DNA of 63,850 nucleotides, taken from positions 1 to 63,850 of the forward strand of contig JAQVLW010000010.1 of NCBI GenBank assembly GCA_028703945.1, given 5' to 3'. The position numbers were made by a program, and so were the translations under genes. Under the pieces are notes generated by a model. The model ran no database searches. It was not told the DNA's origin and saw only the letters and a program-made list of their open reading frames with translations. The DNA is from Aliarcobacter sp. (GTDB lineage: Bacteria; Campylobacterota; Campylobacteria; Campylobacterales; Arcobacteraceae). Below are positions 56,336 to 63,850 of the stretch, in pieces; position 1 is the stretch's first letter; the number at the start of each line of letters is the position of its first letter.

Positions 56336-58273
56336 TTAAACTTCGGTTTGTTGATGTAATAAATTTTCTATTTTTACCTCTTGTAGAGTTGAAAAATAGT
56401 AACCTTGGGCATAATCAACACCTAATAATTTAATTAATTCAAAAATTTCTTTTGTGTTTACACATAAAACAATAACTTTAATATCAGCTTCTTTTGCAAA
56501 ATCTATAATACTTTTTACTAAAAGAAAAGATATTTTATCTTCTAAAATTTTTATTATAATATTTCCATCAATTTTTATATAATCTGATTTTATTTCCGTT
56601 AAATAAATAAAATTTGAATATCCACTTCCAAAATCATCAATAAAAATTTTATAACCTAAACTTTTTAACATTAATAAATTATCTTTTGCTTCTTTAGAAT
56701 TTATCAAGTCTTCATTTTCAACTATTTCTAATCCTAACCTACTTGAAATATTGTCTTCTAAAGTAAAATTCTTTAAAAGTTGAAGAATTGAGTTATCAAG
56801 AATATCTTTTGGATTTAAATTTATATTTATTTTTATATTTTTTTGTTCTTGCAATTTTTTATAACAAATTTTCAAAATAGTTTTTGTAATATTTCTTAAA
56901 ATAAAAGTACCTTTTATGATTGGAAGAATTTGGTCGGATAAAACTATATTTCCATTTTTATCTATAATTTGAAAAAGTGCTTCATAATGAGAAATTTCTA
57001 AAGTTTTTGTATCTACAATTTCTTGATAAAAACAAACAACTTGTTTTTTTTCTATTGCATCTTTTATTTCGTTTATTGAAAGAATTGATTCTGCATTTTT
57101 ATTTTTTATTTCATCATAAATTTCTATATTATTTCTACCTTTGCTTTTTGCATCATATAAAGCCAAATCGGCTAATTTAAAGGCATCAGAAAAACTTCTT
57201 GATTTGTATGGAACAAGATTTACTCCAATAGAAACGGTTACATTTATAAACTCATTATTATTTATATAAAACTGTGTATTTTGAATATTTTTAAAAATTC
57301 TTTCTATCACATTTAAGGCACTTAAATTGTCATTTCGGTTAATTTTTGCCAAAATTACAAACTCTTCTCCTCCATATCTAATGATAATATCTTCATTTAT
57401 TCTAACAGTTGAAGTAATTATCTGAGCAGTTTGACTCAATATTTTATCTCCAATATCATGTCCATAAGTATCATTTACAGCTTTGAAATAATCTATATCT
57501 AAAGTGGCTAATACATATTCATTTAGATTTATAAAACTTTCTGATTCTTGTAAATAATTTCTATTAAAAACACCAGTTAATTTATCAGTATAAGCACTTT
57601 TCTTAATAGCTCTATATTTAAAAGTTTGGATTAATAAAATAATCAAAAAAATAATAACAATAAAAATAATTGTAATAATTGTATATTGAATCCAATTAAT
57701 TATTTTATTTATTTCTTCAATTTTTTTGATTGAAAAATCAATTGCCAAAATAAGTTCAACTTCATTGTTTTTTAAAATAGGAACTAAATACGTAATAGAT
57801 AATTCTTGAGAATAACTATGTTCTAAAATAAGAGGTTTTTTTGTTTTAAAAACTTCTAGCCATCTTAAATCATCTATATCAAATTTTTGATTTAAAAAAA
57901 CCTTTTCATTTTCTTTTGCACCATCTGCTAGAAATCTAAAAATTCCTCTTGCATCTTTATAAATCAAATAAGCATATTTTATATTTGAAGTTAATAATAA
58001 ACTTAAATTTTCTTCAATTTGAACCCTTGATTTAGGATTAACTTCCAACTCCTTTGAGTATGCTCTTGTACTTGTTTGTAAAGATTTTTCAATTGATGAA
58101 GCATTATTATTTGCTATTGAAATAACATCAAAAGTTGATATTTCTATCATTTTTTTTGTTATATTTTTTTCTAATTTTATTGTTCCATAAAGTAATAATG
58201 AAAAAACTGAAGATATAAAAATAGCAAAGAAAATTAGATAAATTGGATTTTTAATATATAAAAACTTTCTCAT
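56336..58273 (-). CDS. Membrane GGDEF-EAL protein, EAL domain degenerate
   Basis: The 645-residue protein has two membrane spans (about 10-30 and 195-217) around a periplasmic sensor domain. A GGDEF domain with an intact active site (GGEEF, 301-305) and an EAL domain follow. The EAL domain keeps EAL (431-433), DDFGSG (546-551), K567 and QGYYF. The catalytic glutamates in the usual AEGVE segment are gone: residues 602-606 read VLCVN, so L603 and N606 replace both Glu. It should make c-di-GMP, and the EAL part may only bind it. It is joined by TAATG to the periplasmic gene before it. Confidence 0.92.
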   Translation of the reverse strand: MRKFLYIKNPIYLIFFAIFISSVFSLLLYGTIKLEKNITKKMIEISTFDVISIANNNASSIEKSLQTSTRAYSKELEVNPKSRVQIEENLSLLLTSNIKYAYLIYKDARGIFRFLADGAKENEKVFLNQKFDIDDLRWLEVFKTKKPLILEHSYSQELSITYLVPILKNNEVELILAIDFSIKKIEEINKIINWIQYTIITIIFIVIIFLIILLIQTFKYRAIKKSAYTDKLTGVFNRNYLQESESFINLNEYVLATLDIDYFKAVNDTYGHDIGDKILSQTAQIITSTVRINEDIIIRYGGEEFVILAKINRNDNLSALNVIERIFKNIQNTQFYINNNEFINVTVSIGVNLVPYKSRSFSDAFKLADLALYDAKSKGRNNIEIYDEIKNKNAESILSINEIKDAIEKKQVVCFYQEIVDTKTLEISHYEALFQIIDKNGNIVLSDQILPIIKGTFILRNITKTILKICYKKLQEQKNIKININLNPKDILDNSILQLLKNFTLEDNISSRLGLEIVENEDLINSKEAKDNLLMLKSLGYKIFIDDFGSGYSNFIYLTEIKSDYIKIDGNIIIKILEDKISFLLVKSIIDFAKEADIKVIVLCVNTKEIFELIKLLGVDYAQGYYFSTLQEVKIENLLHQQTEV

Positions 58274-58731
58274 TAAAAATCTTCCACGAATTTATCATAA
58301 TCTTTTGATAACTCAATTTTTTGTTTTTCTAATCGGGCTTTTATAAATGTAATATTTGGTCTACTTTTATTCCAAAAAAATGCACCTAAATATCGATTAT
58401 CTTTTAAAAGTTTTTCATAATTATTAGTAAAAAAGATTTGGTCATTATCACTTTTACATAAAAAATTTATATTTATACTCTTTTTTATAAAAATAAAATT
58501 TGCATCCTCGCAACTATTTGTTAAGATGAAAAATTTAGAATAAACTTCATTTTCAATACTTGATATTTCAGGAATAAAAAGTTTAATTTCACCTTTTATT
58601 GAAGCTGTTGCAATATTTGATATTATTTTTGCTTCAAGTTCTAGTTCTTTGTCATATTTATTAAGTAAAAAAGTATATTGATCAGCATTTAAAAAAGAAA
58701 TAAGTGTTATTAAAAATATTATAACTTTCAT
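58273..58731 (-). CDS. Small periplasmic protein between TonB receptor and GGDEF-EAL protein
   Basis: I use the ATG at 58731 (MKVIIFLITLISFLNADQ). It gives a clean signal peptide and a TAATG junction with the receptor; an ATG 12 bases earlier (58743) lies inside the receptor gene. The mature part (about 135 residues) has two cysteines and a conserved-looking stretch GAFFWNKSRPNITFIKARLE. It is not clearly YfiR, but its size, exported state and place before a membrane diguanylate cyclase are like the YfiR/TpbB systems. A role in relaying the receptor state to the cyclase is inferred. Confidence 0.75.
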   Translation of the reverse strand: MKVIIFLITLISFLNADQYTFLLNKYDKELELEAKIISNIATASIKGEIKLFIPEISSIENEVYSKFFILTNSCEDANFIFIKKSININFLCKSDNDQIFFTNNYEKLLKDNRYLGAFFWNKSRPNITFIKARLEKQKIELSKDYDKFVEDF

Positions 58732-60572
58732 TAAAATTTCCATTTCAATGAAAGTATGGCGTTTCTTTCATAATCATTAAAGGCAAAATCATTTCCTGAA
58801 TCAGAATATAAAGATTCAGTAGAATCATTAAAAAGATTTTCACCTTTTAAACTAACTTTTAAATTTTTATTTATATTGTATGCAATTCCCAATGACAAAT
58901 CATAAGAAGCATCTATATCTAAGTTTTTATAAGTATAAGAATTTCTATATATAACAGAAGTAAAATATTCAAATTTATCATACTCTCCCATATATTTTAT
59001 ATATCCACCCTTATTTGAGTTATTTAAAGTCTCACTTAAAGTTGTTGTAAAGTAATTTACTTGAATTTTATTTGCATCTTCTAAAAGGTATTCATAACTA
59101 AATATATATCCTGATGTTTTAATTGTATGGTCAATATTCATAAAACCAATAGTTGGCTCTAAATAAATAAAATCATCTATTTCAACATTATGATAAGTTA
59201 CCCCTGTTTTTGATTTTTGAGTTGTATAAACTCCCTCAATAGTAAAAATTCTATATTTTTGAACATCTAAATTTTTATCTAAAAAAGCATAATCTATATC
59301 AAAAAATGAAGGTGGCAAATAAGTTTTAGTATAAAAAGTTTTTAATCCGAAATTTTCAAAAGGAGTATAAATAGCTCCAATTCTATAAAGCTCTTCTGAA
59401 ATATCTTCTAAAAATCCACTTCTTTTATATTTGTCAAATTTTGCATTTCCTATTAAAACTATATTGTCAGTTAGATTATAATCATCTTGAAATACTACTG
59501 AAGTTATATCTTCTTTATCAAAATCATTATTTACATTATTCCCTTGTGTATATTTCTTCTCAGAAGCACTTAATCCTGTTAAGAAGTTATTGTTTTTATA
59601 TTCAAAAGATTTACTTACACTAGCTTTTACTTTAGTAAATTTTAAATCCTTATCAAAAACTTTAATTCTTCGAATTGGTAAAAATGACATTCCTTCTTTA
59701 TTTATTTCTGAATTATCTAGGTTATTAACATCAACTGAAATATTTGTTTTTAGTGATTTATCATTTAAAAAATACTTAGTAACATCAACAAAAAAATCTT
59801 TTGATGCTATTTCACCATCTTCAGGAACAGCATCATAAGACAATCCCATATAACTATCTTTTTTTAAATCCGTATAAGCCATATTTATATCTGTATTATC
59901 ATTGCTAATATCTAAATATAAATATCTTCTATTTCCATCATTTAATATCTTGTCATTTTTATATTTTCTTGTCTCTTTTTCTTTTTGGTTGTTTCCATAA
60001 AATAAATAAGTCCAACCATTTTCAAAAGTTCCTGAATTTGTAAAACTTTCAGCTGATGAGCCTTTTGATGAACCTTTTAGGTTTATTTCACTTCCATTTT
60101 CTTTTACACCTTTTTTAGTATAAAGCCTAATAAAATAAATTCCTGTTTCATTTCCAAGAGAAAAAGAGCTTTCTCCATAATAAATTTCTACATAATCAAT
60201 AAAATCCAAAGGTAAATCACCCCAAGAGACAGCAATACTTTGATTGTAAAGAGAACTTATTTCATGGTCATTAATAAAAACCCTAAAAAATCCACTAACA
60301 GTAGTTTTTGTTCCAGCCAAAGAAAGAGACGATAAACCATATCTATCTTTATTCAAATTCAAAAGAGGAAGTTCTTTTAAAATATCATTTAGCTTATTAT
60401 ATTGCATTAATTTTATATCTTTTTGAGAGTAAAGAAAAACATGCCCAAGTTTTTCATCTACTGTTTGTAATGATTTTTGATTAACCGTGTCATATTCTTG
60501 TAACAAATGTTCTAGATTACTTGAAAAGAGTGAAGTATAAAAAATAATACATACTAAAAAGAGTAGTTTCAT
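58731..60572 (-). CDS. TonB-dependent-receptor-type outer-membrane protein
   Basis: The 613-residue protein has a signal peptide (about 1-18), a plug domain (about 45-155, with LNKDRYGLSSLSLAGTKT and DYVEIYYGESSFSLGNETGIYFIRL) and a beta-barrel ending ILSLKWKF. The terminal Phe is typical of outer-membrane proteins. It resembles plug-barrel receptors for iron chelates or vitamins, but the ligand cannot be read from sequence and no clear TonB box was found. It is the first gene of a coupled set of three that ends in a GGDEF-EAL protein, so it may be a sensor and not an importer. Confidence 0.85.
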   Translation of the reverse strand: MKLLFLVCIIFYTSLFSSNLEHLLQEYDTVNQKSLQTVDEKLGHVFLYSQKDIKLMQYNKLNDILKELPLLNLNKDRYGLSSLSLAGTKTTVSGFFRVFINDHEISSLYNQSIAVSWGDLPLDFIDYVEIYYGESSFSLGNETGIYFIRLYTKKGVKENGSEINLKGSSKGSSAESFTNSGTFENGWTYLFYGNNQKEKETRKYKNDKILNDGNRRYLYLDISNDNTDINMAYTDLKKDSYMGLSYDAVPEDGEIASKDFFVDVTKYFLNDKSLKTNISVDVNNLDNSEINKEGMSFLPIRRIKVFDKDLKFTKVKASVSKSFEYKNNNFLTGLSASEKKYTQGNNVNNDFDKEDITSVVFQDDYNLTDNIVLIGNAKFDKYKRSGFLEDISEELYRIGAIYTPFENFGLKTFYTKTYLPPSFFDIDYAFLDKNLDVQKYRIFTIEGVYTTQKSKTGVTYHNVEIDDFIYLEPTIGFMNIDHTIKTSGYIFSYEYLLEDANKIQVNYFTTTLSETLNNSNKGGYIKYMGEYDKFEYFTSVIYRNSYTYKNLDIDASYDLSLGIAYNINKNLKVSLKGENLFNDSTESLYSDSGNDFAFNDYERNAILSLKWKF

Positions 60573-60623
60573 AACTGCCTATAAAAGAAATATTTTACGC
60601 ATTGTAACCAAATAATTAATAAA

Positions 60624-60887
60624 TTAATTATTTAATTCGTCTTGATGTTTTCGCATACCTGCATTAACTTCAGAATATTGTTCTTGAGTTATATTATCAT
60701 CTTGAAACCATTTTACTTCATCAATTTGTCCATTATATGAAGATCCAAGTTCTTCTATTTTTTTTGCAAAATCTTCTACATCATCACATACTTCTTTTTT
60801 ATTCTTAACAGTATCTGTTAATTCTATATACCAATCGTGAGGAGCTTCACCTCTATTTTTTATTCTTGCTTCGAAAACTACGCTCAT
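60624..60887 (-). CDS. Small conserved hypothetical protein
   Basis: The 87-residue acidic protein has alternating strands and helices: VFEARIKNRGEAPHDWYIELT, an amphipathic helix (VEDFAKKIEELGSS) and a C-terminal helix. No signal peptide or cysteine pair is present (one Cys at 34). I recall similar small proteins in Campylobacterota, all without known function. It is probably a single-gene unit, with gaps of 51 and 159 bases to its neighbours. Confidence 0.7.
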   Translation of the reverse strand: MSVVFEARIKNRGEAPHDWYIELTDTVKNKKEVCDDVEDFAKKIEELGSSYNGQIDEVKWFQDDNITQEQYSEVNAGMRKHQDELNN

Positions 60888-61013
60888 TAAATACCTTTAT
60901 TTTTTGGAAAGCATTATAACAAATTAAGATTAAATTGTATTTTTTTGGTAAGTTAAATATACTTGATTTTTTCATACTCTCAAATAAAATTAAAATATTC
61001 TTTAATAATTTAG

Positions 61014-61019
61014 TATAAT
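61014..61019 (+). promoter_or_regulatory. -10 box before the RraA-like gene
   Basis: A plus-strand TATAAT lies 27 bases before the GTG start codon, with T-rich sequence in place of a -35 box, as is usual in Campylobacterota. Confidence 0.6.
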
Positions 61020-61046
61020 ATTTCTTATCAATAGTAAGGAAAATAT

Positions 61047-61649
61047 GTGGATTATCAAAAATTTAGTGAAATTTCACCTTGTGATTATGCGGGGACTTTA
61101 AAAAGAGAAAATTTTATGGATGCAGGAATGAAAGAGCTGTGGTCAAATATTCCTAGAATTTCAGGACCAGCATTTACAGTTAATATGGTTGCTGGTGAAA
61201 ATTTAGCACTACATAAAGCGATTTATGAAGCACCTGCTGGTTCTATAATTGTTGCACAATCAAATACAATGGATTATGCAGTAATTGGTGGAAATGTAGC
61301 TATGATAGCTTATAAAAGAGGCATTGTAGGTTTTGTAATCGATGGAGTTGTTCGTGATATTGCAGAAATTAGAGAAAATAAAATTCCAATGTTTGGACGT
61401 GGTGTTTTAGCAATGCCTGGATCTAAAAAACAAGCAGTTCCAGTAAATACACCAATAACAGCAGGCGGAATAAGTGTAAATCCTGGTGATATAATAGTAG
61501 CCGATGAAGAAGGAATCGCTGTTATTCCAAAAGATAGAGCCGAAGAAATATATCAAGAGTGCAAAGAAAAAGTGAAAAAAGAAGCTGCTTTGAGTTTTGA
61601 AGAATGGGTAGAAAGACACAAAAAAAATATAGATTCTTTTTATGAGTGA
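61047..61649 (+). CDS. RraA-family protein (HMG/CHA aldolase or RNase E-inhibitor like)
   Basis: The 200-residue protein has the RraA fold: ISGPAFTVNMVAGENLALHKAIYEAPAGSIIV, AVIGGNVAMIAYKRGIVGFVIDGVVRD (the metal/keto-acid site region is DGVVRD) and VNPGDIIVADEEGI. The family includes 4-hydroxy-4-methyl-2-oxoglutarate aldolases and regulators of RNase E; the sequence alone does not decide. The GTG start has AAGGA seven bases upstream. It ends at a bidirectional terminator. Confidence 0.82.
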   Translation: MDYQKFSEISPCDYAGTLKRENFMDAGMKELWSNIPRISGPAFTVNMVAGENLALHKAIYEAPAGSIIVAQSNTMDYAVIGGNVAMIAYKRGIVGFVIDGVVRDIAEIRENKIPMFGRGVLAMPGSKKQAVPVNTPITAGGISVNPGDIIVADEEGIAVIPKDRAEEIYQECKEKVKKEAALSFEEWVERHKKNIDSFYE

Positions 61650-61676
61650 TTTTTATAAAATAAACTATTTTAAATA

Positions 61677-61711
61677 TTAAGAAAAGATTAGATTTTACTA
61701 TCTTTTCTTAA
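61677..61711. terminator. Bidirectional terminator between rraA-like and DCC genes
   Basis: Twelve-base perfect arms (TTAAGAAAAGAT at 61677-61688 and its complement at 61700-61711) enclose an 11-base loop between convergent genes. The last DCC codons lie inside it. Confidence 0.75.
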
Positions 61712-62056
61712 AATGAATAGTATAACTTTTCTCAAAATAAAAAGAACGTTATATAAGATTTTAGAAAAAATATTATCATATCTAAAAATAAAATGCAGTT
61801 TTCCCAAAAAAGTATCTTTATCAACAGCACTATTTAAAAACCCTAAAGCCTTTGCTCCTTGAAAACAGTTGTTTTCATAAATAACTATAAAACCATCGTT
61901 TATGTTTAGATTTGGACAAATAAGAGATATTTCAGACTGATTTTCTCTTGCATCTTTTAGGCTAATTTCAAAGTTCTCTTTTAGTTTTAAAAGGTTTGCA
62001 TATTTTGAGCAAAATGGACACTTTTTGTCGTAGTAGAGGGTTATTTTTTGTTTCAA
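61688..62056 (-). CDS. DCC-family (DUF393) thiol oxidoreductase-like protein
   Basis: The 122-residue protein begins ITLYYDKKCPFCSKYANLLK, with C14 and C17 of a CPFC motif, the DUF393 (DCC) hallmark although the family's usual DxxC reads KKC here. A hydrophobic helix follows near 95-115. The start is TTG; it overlaps the preceding stop by four bases (TTGA). Function is unknown; redox activity is possible from the CxxC. Confidence 0.75.
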   Translation of the reverse strand: MKQKITLYYDKKCPFCSKYANLLKLKENFEISLKDARENQSEISLICPNLNINDGFIVIYENNCFQGAKALGFLNSAVDKDTFLGKLHFIFRYDNIFSKILYNVLFILRKVILFILRKDSKI

Positions 62057-63090
62057 GATTTAGATTTCTCAATATTTGCAAGGGCTTCTGATAATTCATC
62101 TTTATCACCATCTTTTAATACTTGGGCTAAATATTCATCTTTTATTTCTTTGCTATCTAAGTATTCAGAAATATCAAAATCTTTTAACTCTTTGTTTTTA
62201 AATTCTTCATAACCTTTGTCGAAATTTTCTGCAAAATCTTTATCTTTTGAAATACTAAGTTTATCTTTACTTTTTAGAGTCTTATTCATTTCACTATTAA
62301 GCTTTCTTTCTACTTTTTTTATATCTTCTTGTGGAAGAATATTTTCTGGAATAATATCTCTTGATAATAAAGTTTCTCTAACTGCTTTATTATTTGTAAT
62401 ATGCTCATTTGATATTTCGATTTCTATTTTCATTTGCTTTTCTTTTGCATTGTAAATAGTTATTTCAGTAGCAAAATCTTTTGCTTTTAAAAGTATTGTT
62501 GGCATATAATCAGCCAATGGTTTTATTTTAGTTATTCCCCATTTATCTTTCATTTCTTGTGTAGTATGATTAAAAAGTGCTTTATCTCCTTTACTTCTAA
62601 TAAAAGCAAAGTTTTCATCTTTTCCTGTTTGTTCAAAAATTACTTTTGATAACTCTTTTTCTGTTTCAGATAATTTTCTTCTAGCTTGAATTCTTTCAAG
62701 TTCTAGTATTCTTTGTTCAATTAATTCTGCTTTTCTTGTTTGTATCGCAAAATATGTTTGTGCAAAAGCAATAGATTGTTTTTTACTATCTCCATTTTGT
62801 GCAATAAGATAACAAGCATATCGAGTAAGCATTATGTCATCTATTTCTTTAGTCGCACCAGAGCCAATTTGAACCATTTTCCCGACGTCGGTAAAATGGT
62901 CTAAAATATTTTGATTAGAGAGTTCACAAGCTATTTTTGCTTTTAGAATTACATTCTTAAAGTTATCCCATTTTGTATATCCCAAAAGTTGTTGTAAATC
63001 TCTTGCAAACCAAAAATGAATACTGTCTTCTGTTTGATTAGAAACTGATTCAAAGTTATATGTTAGGCTATTTATAATTTCTGATTCCAT
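62053..63090 (-). CDS. dinD: DinD-like protein with an antidote-like C-terminal segment
   Basis: The protein resembles DNA damage-inducible DinD: FWFARDLQQLLGYTKWDNFKNV (about 28-49), FTDVGKMVQIGSGATKEIDDIMLTRYACYLIAQNGD, then ERIQARRKLSETEKELSKVIFEQTGKDENF. Its last 43 residues (KDFDISEYLDSKEI to the end) instead resemble the start of addiction-module antidotes (HigA-like), whose helix-turn-helix half is missing here. I chose the ATG at 63090, six bases after AAGGA; the ATG at 63096 abuts that site. Which pathway it serves is unknown; DinD inhibits RecA strand exchange in E. coli. Confidence 0.8.
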   Translation of the reverse strand: MESEIINSLTYNFESVSNQTEDSIHFWFARDLQQLLGYTKWDNFKNVILKAKIACELSNQNILDHFTDVGKMVQIGSGATKEIDDIMLTRYACYLIAQNGDSKKQSIAFAQTYFAIQTRKAELIEQRILELERIQARRKLSETEKELSKVIFEQTGKDENFAFIRSKGDKALFNHTTQEMKDKWGITKIKPLADYMPTILLKAKDFATEITIYNAKEKQMKIEIEISNEHITNNKAVRETLLSRDIIPENILPQEDIKKVERKLNSEMNKTLKSKDKLSISKDKDFAENFDKGYEEFKNKELKDFDISEYLDSKEIKDEYLAQVLKDGDKDELSEALANIEKSKS

Positions 63091-63175
63091 AAACATTCCT
63101 TTTTTGATTTTATAGTAACATTAAAAATGATTTTTATTTCAAAATATGTCAATTTGTAATAATATTTTATTTATT

Positions 63176-63688
63176 CTATTTCATATAAGTTTTCAATAAA
63201 TTATTCGTTTGTAACAAATAAATATCATTAGATATAACCTCTATAACTTCATCTAATTCTTTTATAAACCTCTTATCTGTTACGAATAAATATATTGCAA
63301 CCTCTTTTTTTGCATCATTAAGAATATCAATATTTTTATATTTTAAAACAAGACGTAATTCTCTATTATAAGTAAAATTTACCAAATTAAAAACTCTTTT
63401 TAATTCAGCTGAGGAATAAAGCATATTTTCTAAATAACAATTTCTTAATTTTTCAAAAAAGTTTAAATAATCTGATGCATATTTCTTCAATATTTCATCT
63501 TTATCTTCATCATCTGGTGTATTCATCTGTAAAAATTTATAATCTGTTTCTATAATATAGTTTAATTTTAAATATAAATTTTCTAACTGTGCCTTTATTC
63601 TTTCTAATTTTTTATTATGAAAATGAATGTTTATTGCGACAACTGATGCAAGAGTTATCCCACTAATTTGAATTATTTCTGCTGTCAT
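63176..63688 (-). CDS. Unknown membrane-anchored protein
   Basis: The 170-residue protein starts with a hydrophobic helix (about 5-22: IIQISGITLASVVAINIH). A long cytoplasmic region follows with helices and mild coiled-coil character (KLERIKAQLENLYLKLNYII). No conserved catalytic motif is visible. Its neighbours are dinD-like and an incomplete gene, both in the same direction with gaps of 79 and 58 bases, so an operon is not certain. I do not recognise the family. Confidence 0.65.
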   Translation of the reverse strand: MTAEIIQISGITLASVVAINIHFHNKKLERIKAQLENLYLKLNYIIETDYKFLQMNTPDDEDKDEILKKYASDYLNFFEKLRNCYLENMLYSSAELKRVFNLVNFTYNRELRLVLKYKNIDILNDAKKEVAIYLFVTDKRFIKELDEVIEVISNDIYLLQTNNLLKTYMK

Positions 63689-63746
63689 CGAAATCCTTTT
63701 TTGATTCTTCTATATAATATTTTTTCTAAAAATTAATAAATTAATT

Positions 63747-63850
63747 TTAGTTATCTACACTCTGAACTAAAGCATTAAATTGTTCTTCCTCTTTTTCTTT
63801 AATTTTTTCAATAACTATCTTTACACATTCTTCAATCTCTGAGACATCCA
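63747..63850 (-). CDS. C-terminal end of an unknown gene (cut by window edge)
   Basis: The last 34 codons before a TAA read DVSEIEECVKIVIEKIKEKE and on to ALVQSVDN. The segment is a charged helix rich in Glu and Lys. No family can be named. The frame is open to the window edge. Confidence 0.5.
   Translation of the reverse strand, partial: DVSEIEECVKIVIEKIKEKEEEQFNALVQSVDN

Noticed and set aside
1-63850. Prophage, IS element, CRISPR or integrative element
   Set aside because: No transposase, phage structural gene, spaced repeat array, or att-like direct repeats were seen. The S24 repressor and DinD-like gene alone do not make a prophage, and xerH matches the chromosome-resolution type.

Overview
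The window is very AT-rich and densely packed, mostly on the minus strand. Its genes point to a Campylobacterota bacterium, most likely an Arcobacter-type species (Arcobacter, Aliarcobacter and relatives). The evidence is hobA, mqnC, xerH, a GluRS2-type gltX and long folP and hpf genes. The order metG, small Cys protein, fbp, mobB, lipoprotein, slt, yggT, gltX also matches, from memory, Campylobacter jejuni. No tRNA, rRNA, IS element, CRISPR array or prophage was seen.

Layout: 1-127 is the start of an OadG-like gene cut by the window edge. 128-1102 holds a LexA/CI-type S24 repressor behind a symmetric divergent promoter/operator region, with a possible 31-residue ORF on the other side. 1104-9349 is metG, fbp, mobB, slt, yggT and gltX; this GltX has lost both class I signature motifs. 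9352-13999 is an M16 protein without its zinc motif, mqnC and bamA. 14082-18989 is tyrA (+) facing rppH-lysC-hobA-holB-folP (-). 19045-23787 is hemW, prmC, an M3 peptidase and two unknowns (+). 23802-25279 is a CbiX-like protein and xerH, with a candidate dif site upstream. 25394-30489 is a cheY-cheA-cheR-cheD-cheB operon. 30678-40312 is pnp, a phosphoribosyltransferase, lptD, an RDD protein, purD, a structured RNA that looks like 6S RNA, hemD, der and hpf.

40487-48746 is a flagellar block: flgD, then flgE-flgL-unknown-flgK-fliD as one operon, then an EF-hand protein. All three promoter regions carry the same element, TACC-N5-TTTAC, at a similar distance from the start codon, and I saw no sigma-54 or sigma-28 consensus there. 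Arcobacter is reported to lack RpoN and FliA, so this may be the missing flagellar promoter. It is the lead I would follow first.

48831-56284 is a two-component pair, ftsK (apparently starting at ATT or ATA), lpxD, ilvH and ilvB. 56336-60572 is a tightly coupled trio: TonB-type outer-membrane receptor, small periplasmic protein, inner-membrane GGDEF-EAL protein. It looks like a surface-to-c-di-GMP pathway, and its EAL domain is degenerate. 60624-63850 holds small and accessory genes: an RraA-like protein, a DCC thiol protein, a DinD-like protein whose C-terminus resembles the first half of an addiction-module antidote, an unknown membrane protein and one gene cut by the window edge.

Everything here comes from reading the sequence and from remembered family features. 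No database search or folding program was run, and comparisons with other species are from memory.
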